NCBI GenBank assembly: GCA_964434955.1
Contig: CAYSXI010000216.1
Location: 1 to 8,231, forward strand
Direction of reading: 5' to 3'
Origin: JANQLU01 sp964434955
Lineage (GTDB): Bacteria; Planctomycetota; Planctomycetia; Pirellulales; Pirellulaceae
Length of the DNA: 8,231 nucleotides
Made by a program: the position numbers and the translations under genes
The notes under the pieces: generated by a model
Told to the model about the DNA's origin: nothing
The model's database searches: none
The model's input: the letters and a program-made list of their open reading frames with translations, nothing else
In this document: in pieces, positions 5,944 to 8,231 of the stretch
How positions within the stretch are numbered: the stretch's first letter is position 1
Layout of the letters: the number at the start of each line of letters is the position of its first letter

Positions 5944-6984
5944 ATGTCCCAACAAAATCTCAGATGCCGTGTGATTCAGACACTGGTCCTTGTTGCCTTT
6001 GTCGTTCCCGCACTGGCCGCTCAAGCCGAAGATATCGAGTCGATTCGGAAACGGCAAAACAAGATCCAAAAGGTCGTTAAAAACAAAATGGGGGCGGTCG
6101 TTGCCGTGACCGATGGGGTCGGCTTCGGCAGTGGTGTGATCGTCAGCCGCGACGGCCTGGTTCTCACCGCTGGACACGTCATGGCAAATGGCGGCAATAA
6201 CTACAAAGTCATCCTTCCCTCGGGCAAGGAGCTCAAAGCCAAACCGCTTGGAAAAAACCTGAACGTTGACGCGGGCATGGTTCAGATCGTCGAAAAAGGC
6301 GAATACCCCTTCGTCGAGCTGGGAACAAAATCAGAAGTTAAGAAAGGCCAATGGGCTGTCTGCCTTGGCCATCCCGGAGGCTATGAACTTGGCCGAAGCG
6401 CTCCCGTTCGCGTCGGCAAAATTCTCGAAGTCAATGAAAACGACCTGGTGTCCGATTGCGCGTTGATCGGAGGTGACTCTGGCGGGCCCCTATTCGATCT
6501 CGAAGGAAAACTGATCGCGGTGCATTCATCGATTGGGAACAATATCGCAATCAATCGTCACGTCACGATCAACGTCTTCAAGACGCATTGGGACCGAATG
6601 AAGGCAGGAATCCAATGGGGAACCCTTCCCGACCTCAGTCAACGTTCGAAACCCCAAAAGCCCAAAGGTCCTTCCGGAAGTTCCAAGAGCCAGCCAAAGG
6701 ACGATCTCAAACGCAAGAAACGCGCGGGACTCGGCGTCACTTTGGAGCCAAGCGAAGTCGAGGCCAAAATCACGTTGATCCGAGAAGGCTCACCTGCCAG
6801 TCGGATCGGATTGAAAGTCGGGGACAAGATCACCCGTTTTGAAGGTCAACAAATTGACTCGTCAAAGCAGCTCGTCGACCTGATCAAGCAAGAAGAAAAT
6901 GGCGCCACCGTCGCCATCACGATCGATCGAAACGGATCCCAGCTGCACTATCAGGTGATTCTCGCAGACCTGAAAACTCCATAG
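5944..6984 (+). CDS. Secreted trypsin-like serine protease with one PDZ domain (HtrA/Deg-like, 346 aa)
   Basis: A likely exported protease of the S1C/HtrA type. A signal peptide spans about 1-28 (hydrophobic core LVLVAFVVPALA, cleavage near AQA/ED). The protease domain covers about 40-225 with a complete triad: His78 in LVLTAGHVM, Asp109 in NVDAGMVQI, and Ser179 in GGDSGGPLF. A basic Pro/Lys/Ser-rich linker (about 230-260) leads to a single PDZ domain (261-344), with GLGVTL as the carboxylate-binding-loop region and GSPASRIGLKVGDKI as the usual core. It is shorter than typical HtrA (about 450-480 aa) and has only one PDZ. The family degrades misfolded proteins in the periplasm; the substrate here is unknown. 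The GGAG 7 bases upstream supports the start. The next gene begins 34 bp after the stop on the same strand, so co-transcription is likely. The antisense frame 5824-6177 is a shadow. Confidence 0.94.
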   Translation: MSQQNLRCRVIQTLVLVAFVVPALAAQAEDIESIRKRQNKIQKVVKNKMGAVVAVTDGVGFGSGVIVSRDGLVLTAGHVMANGGNNYKVILPSGKELKAKPLGKNLNVDAGMVQIVEKGEYPFVELGTKSEVKKGQWAVCLGHPGGYELGRSAPVRVGKILEVNENDLVSDCALIGGDSGGPLFDLEGKLIAVHSSIGNNIAINRHVTINVFKTHWDRMKAGIQWGTLPDLSQRSKPQKPKGPSGSSKSQPKDDLKRKKRAGLGVTLEPSEVEAKITLIREGSPASRIGLKVGDKITRFEGQQIDSSKQLVDLIKQEENGATVAITIDRNGSQLHYQVILADLKTP

Positions 6985-7007
6985 TTCAAAAAGCACACAG
7001 ACTTGAT

Positions 7008-7013
7008 AGGGGG
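7008..7013 (+). promoter_or_regulatory. Ribosome binding site of the second trypsin/PDZ gene
   Basis: AGGGGG ends 5 bases before the ATG at 7019. It lies in the 34-bp gap after the upstream protease gene and supports independent translation initiation on a shared transcript. Confidence 0.65.
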
Positions 7014-7018
7014 CAAAC

Positions 7019-8231
7019 ATGAAAACATTCAGTTTGATTCTATTGTCAACAACTTCATTTCTGCTGGCGGGACTTTTCAATTTCGCGGCGGCCCAACTTC
7101 CTCACGAAACACGCCAAGTGTTCGAAGAAATCGTCGACGAACTCGACCAGGATCTCCAAAAGTTGTTTCGCGAAGCGATCAAGCGAGATTCGGCGACCAT
7201 TGAATTCACTCCCGAACAATTCAAACGATTCCGTTCCCATCCGGCGAATCCATTCGAAGGCTTGGACAGCGTCGACGCCGACGCATTGGAAAACAACATT
7301 GCTTTGAAATTTGAACTGCCAACGGTCCGAAATCGCGACTCCGGAAAGTTGGAACGTCAACATCCGGACAACTTGAAAAACTTCGCGCCGGCGTTGAGTC
7401 CCTGGAAACAAAGCATCGCGACGGTTTTCGCAGGTGACAAAGCAATCGCGATGGGAACGATCATTTCTCCCGATGGCCTGATCCTGACGAAGTCCAGCGA
7501 AGTCCAATCGAAATCAAAGCTGTTTTGCCAACTTGCGAACGGAACCAGGTACCAGGCTTCTATCAAAGAAACTGACAGAAACAACGATGTTGCGATCCTG
7601 AAAATCAGTGCCAACAACTTGAAACCCATCCGGTTTTCAGGCCAATCCCCCAGACCAGGCGCATTCCTAGTGACCGGCAACCGCATGGGAAAACCCATTG
7701 CGATCGGGGTTTGCAGCACGGAACCAAGGGCGCTTTTGAGCACCAATCCCGCCTACCTGGGAGTTCGCCCGATTGACTCCGAGAATGGTGTCAAAGTGGA
7801 AACGGTGACCGGGTTTGGCGCCGCCGAGAAAGCCGGGATTCGCGTCGGCGATATTTTGCTTGAATTCGACGACAAAAAGTTGACCAGTGTCACCCAATTG
7901 GTCAACTACATTCGACAACGGGCTCCAGGGGACAAGATTGTCATCCGCTACTCGCGAAAAGGTGAAACCAAAGAAACCGTCGCGGAATTAAAAGGGCGCA
8001 CGCGATCTTCGGGCTCGAGCAAATCAGCGACCCAGTTTGGCGCGATTTTGAGTGAACGTTCCAGCGGATTCCCGCTGGTGTTTCAACACGACACGCCACT
8101 ACTTCCAGAACATTGCGGCGGCCCAATTGTCGATATCGACGGCAGGATCGTCGGAATCAACATTGCCCGTCATGGTCGTGTCGGAAGCTATGCCTTGCCT
8201 TCGCCGCATGTCAAAAAGATTGTTGACCAAT
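7019..8231 (+). CDS. Secreted HtrA-like pseudo-protease with internal PDZ domain (partial, runs off the window)
   Basis: The first 404 codons are present with no stop by 8231, so the 3' end is missing. A signal peptide covers about 1-25 (LILLSTTSFLLAGLF core, cut near AAA/QL). Residues 30-125 are helical and acidic/basic, without a recognised domain. A trypsin-type barrel half begins near 130. GTIISPDGLILTKSSEV (146-162) aligns with the HtrA His motif, but the His position is Ser160. Asp190 in NNDVAILKI is retained. A PDZ domain then occupies about 247-325 (YLGVRPI, then GAAEKAGIRVGDILLEF). The nucleophile motif comes only after it: HCGGPIVDIDGRIVGIN (365-381), with Cys366 in place of Ser. 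So the PDZ is inserted within the protease fold, and two of three triad residues are changed. Peptidase activity is unlikely; substrate binding, scaffolding or control of the upstream protease is more plausible (inference). I recall similar LTKxSE/CGGP proteins in planctomycetes. Confidence 0.93.
   Translation, partial: MKTFSLILLSTTSFLLAGLFNFAAAQLPHETRQVFEEIVDELDQDLQKLFREAIKRDSATIEFTPEQFKRFRSHPANPFEGLDSVDADALENNIALKFELPTVRNRDSGKLERQHPDNLKNFAPALSPWKQSIATVFAGDKAIAMGTIISPDGLILTKSSEVQSKSKLFCQLANGTRYQASIKETDRNNDVAILKISANNLKPIRFSGQSPRPGAFLVTGNRMGKPIAIGVCSTEPRALLSTNPAYLGVRPIDSENGVKVETVTGFGAAEKAGIRVGDILLEFDDKKLTSVTQLVNYIRQRAPGDKIVIRYSRKGETKETVAELKGRTRSSGSSKSATQFGAILSERSSGFPLVFQHDTPLLPEHCGGPIVDIDGRIVGINIARHGRVGSYALPSPHVKKIVDQ

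Noticed and set aside
7055..7746. Overlapping minus-strand frames of 129 and 150 codons
   Set aside because: They are antisense to the second trypsin/PDZ gene, which has a signal peptide, PDZ and CGGP motifs in the plus-strand frame.

Overview
The window looks like chromosomal DNA of a marine-type planctomycete, most plausibly a Pirellulaceae-like lineage. This rests on recalled sequence style: roughly even GC, long gene-poor spacers with short degenerate tandem repeats, weak Shine-Dalgarno signals, small proteins resembling planctomycete-restricted families, and a tandem pair of secreted trypsin-fold/PDZ proteins. No rRNA, tRNA, transposase, integrase or CRISPR array was seen, so the taxonomic call is an inference.

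Layout: (1) 1-1104 is mostly non-coding, with one small conserved-looking plus-strand ORF (about 389-622) and two blocks of ~18-bp tandem repeats. (2) A minus-strand basic small protein (1105-1452) is divergent from an unrecognised 233-aa plus-strand protein (1623-2324). (3) The latter converges on a minus-strand thiolase-fold gene (2411-3658), with three 13-bp GGGCCC-rich repeats between them. The thiolase-fold protein is clearly homologous to beta-ketoacyl-ACP synthase II (FabF/KAS-II), but the catalytic Cys and both catalytic His are replaced (Glu176, Asn312, Tyr345). (4) Upstream of it is a 319-bp spacer with 14-bp and 15-bp tandem repeats carrying six GATC tetranucleotides. (5) A likely two-gene minus-strand operon follows: a small membrane-associated HExxH protein (5151-5579) and, 30 bp downstream, a YghO-like GNAT-fold acyltransferase (3978-5120). 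(6) A divergent plus-strand operon holds a secreted trypsin-like serine protease with one PDZ domain (5944-6984, intact His/Asp/Ser triad) and, 34 bp later, a second secreted trypsin/PDZ protein (7019 to beyond the window end). In the second protein the triad is broken (His to Ser, Ser to Cys) and the PDZ domain lies inside the protease fold rather than after it.

Most notable are the two proteins whose folds are kept and catalytic residues lost (the pseudo-ketosynthase and the pseudo-protease), the paired active/inactive protease arrangement, and the repeated use of short tandem repeats confined to intergenic DNA. Nothing shows that the regions form one system. The minus-strand acyltransferase and the pseudo-ketosynthase could both touch acyl-chain/lipid metabolism, but this is speculative.
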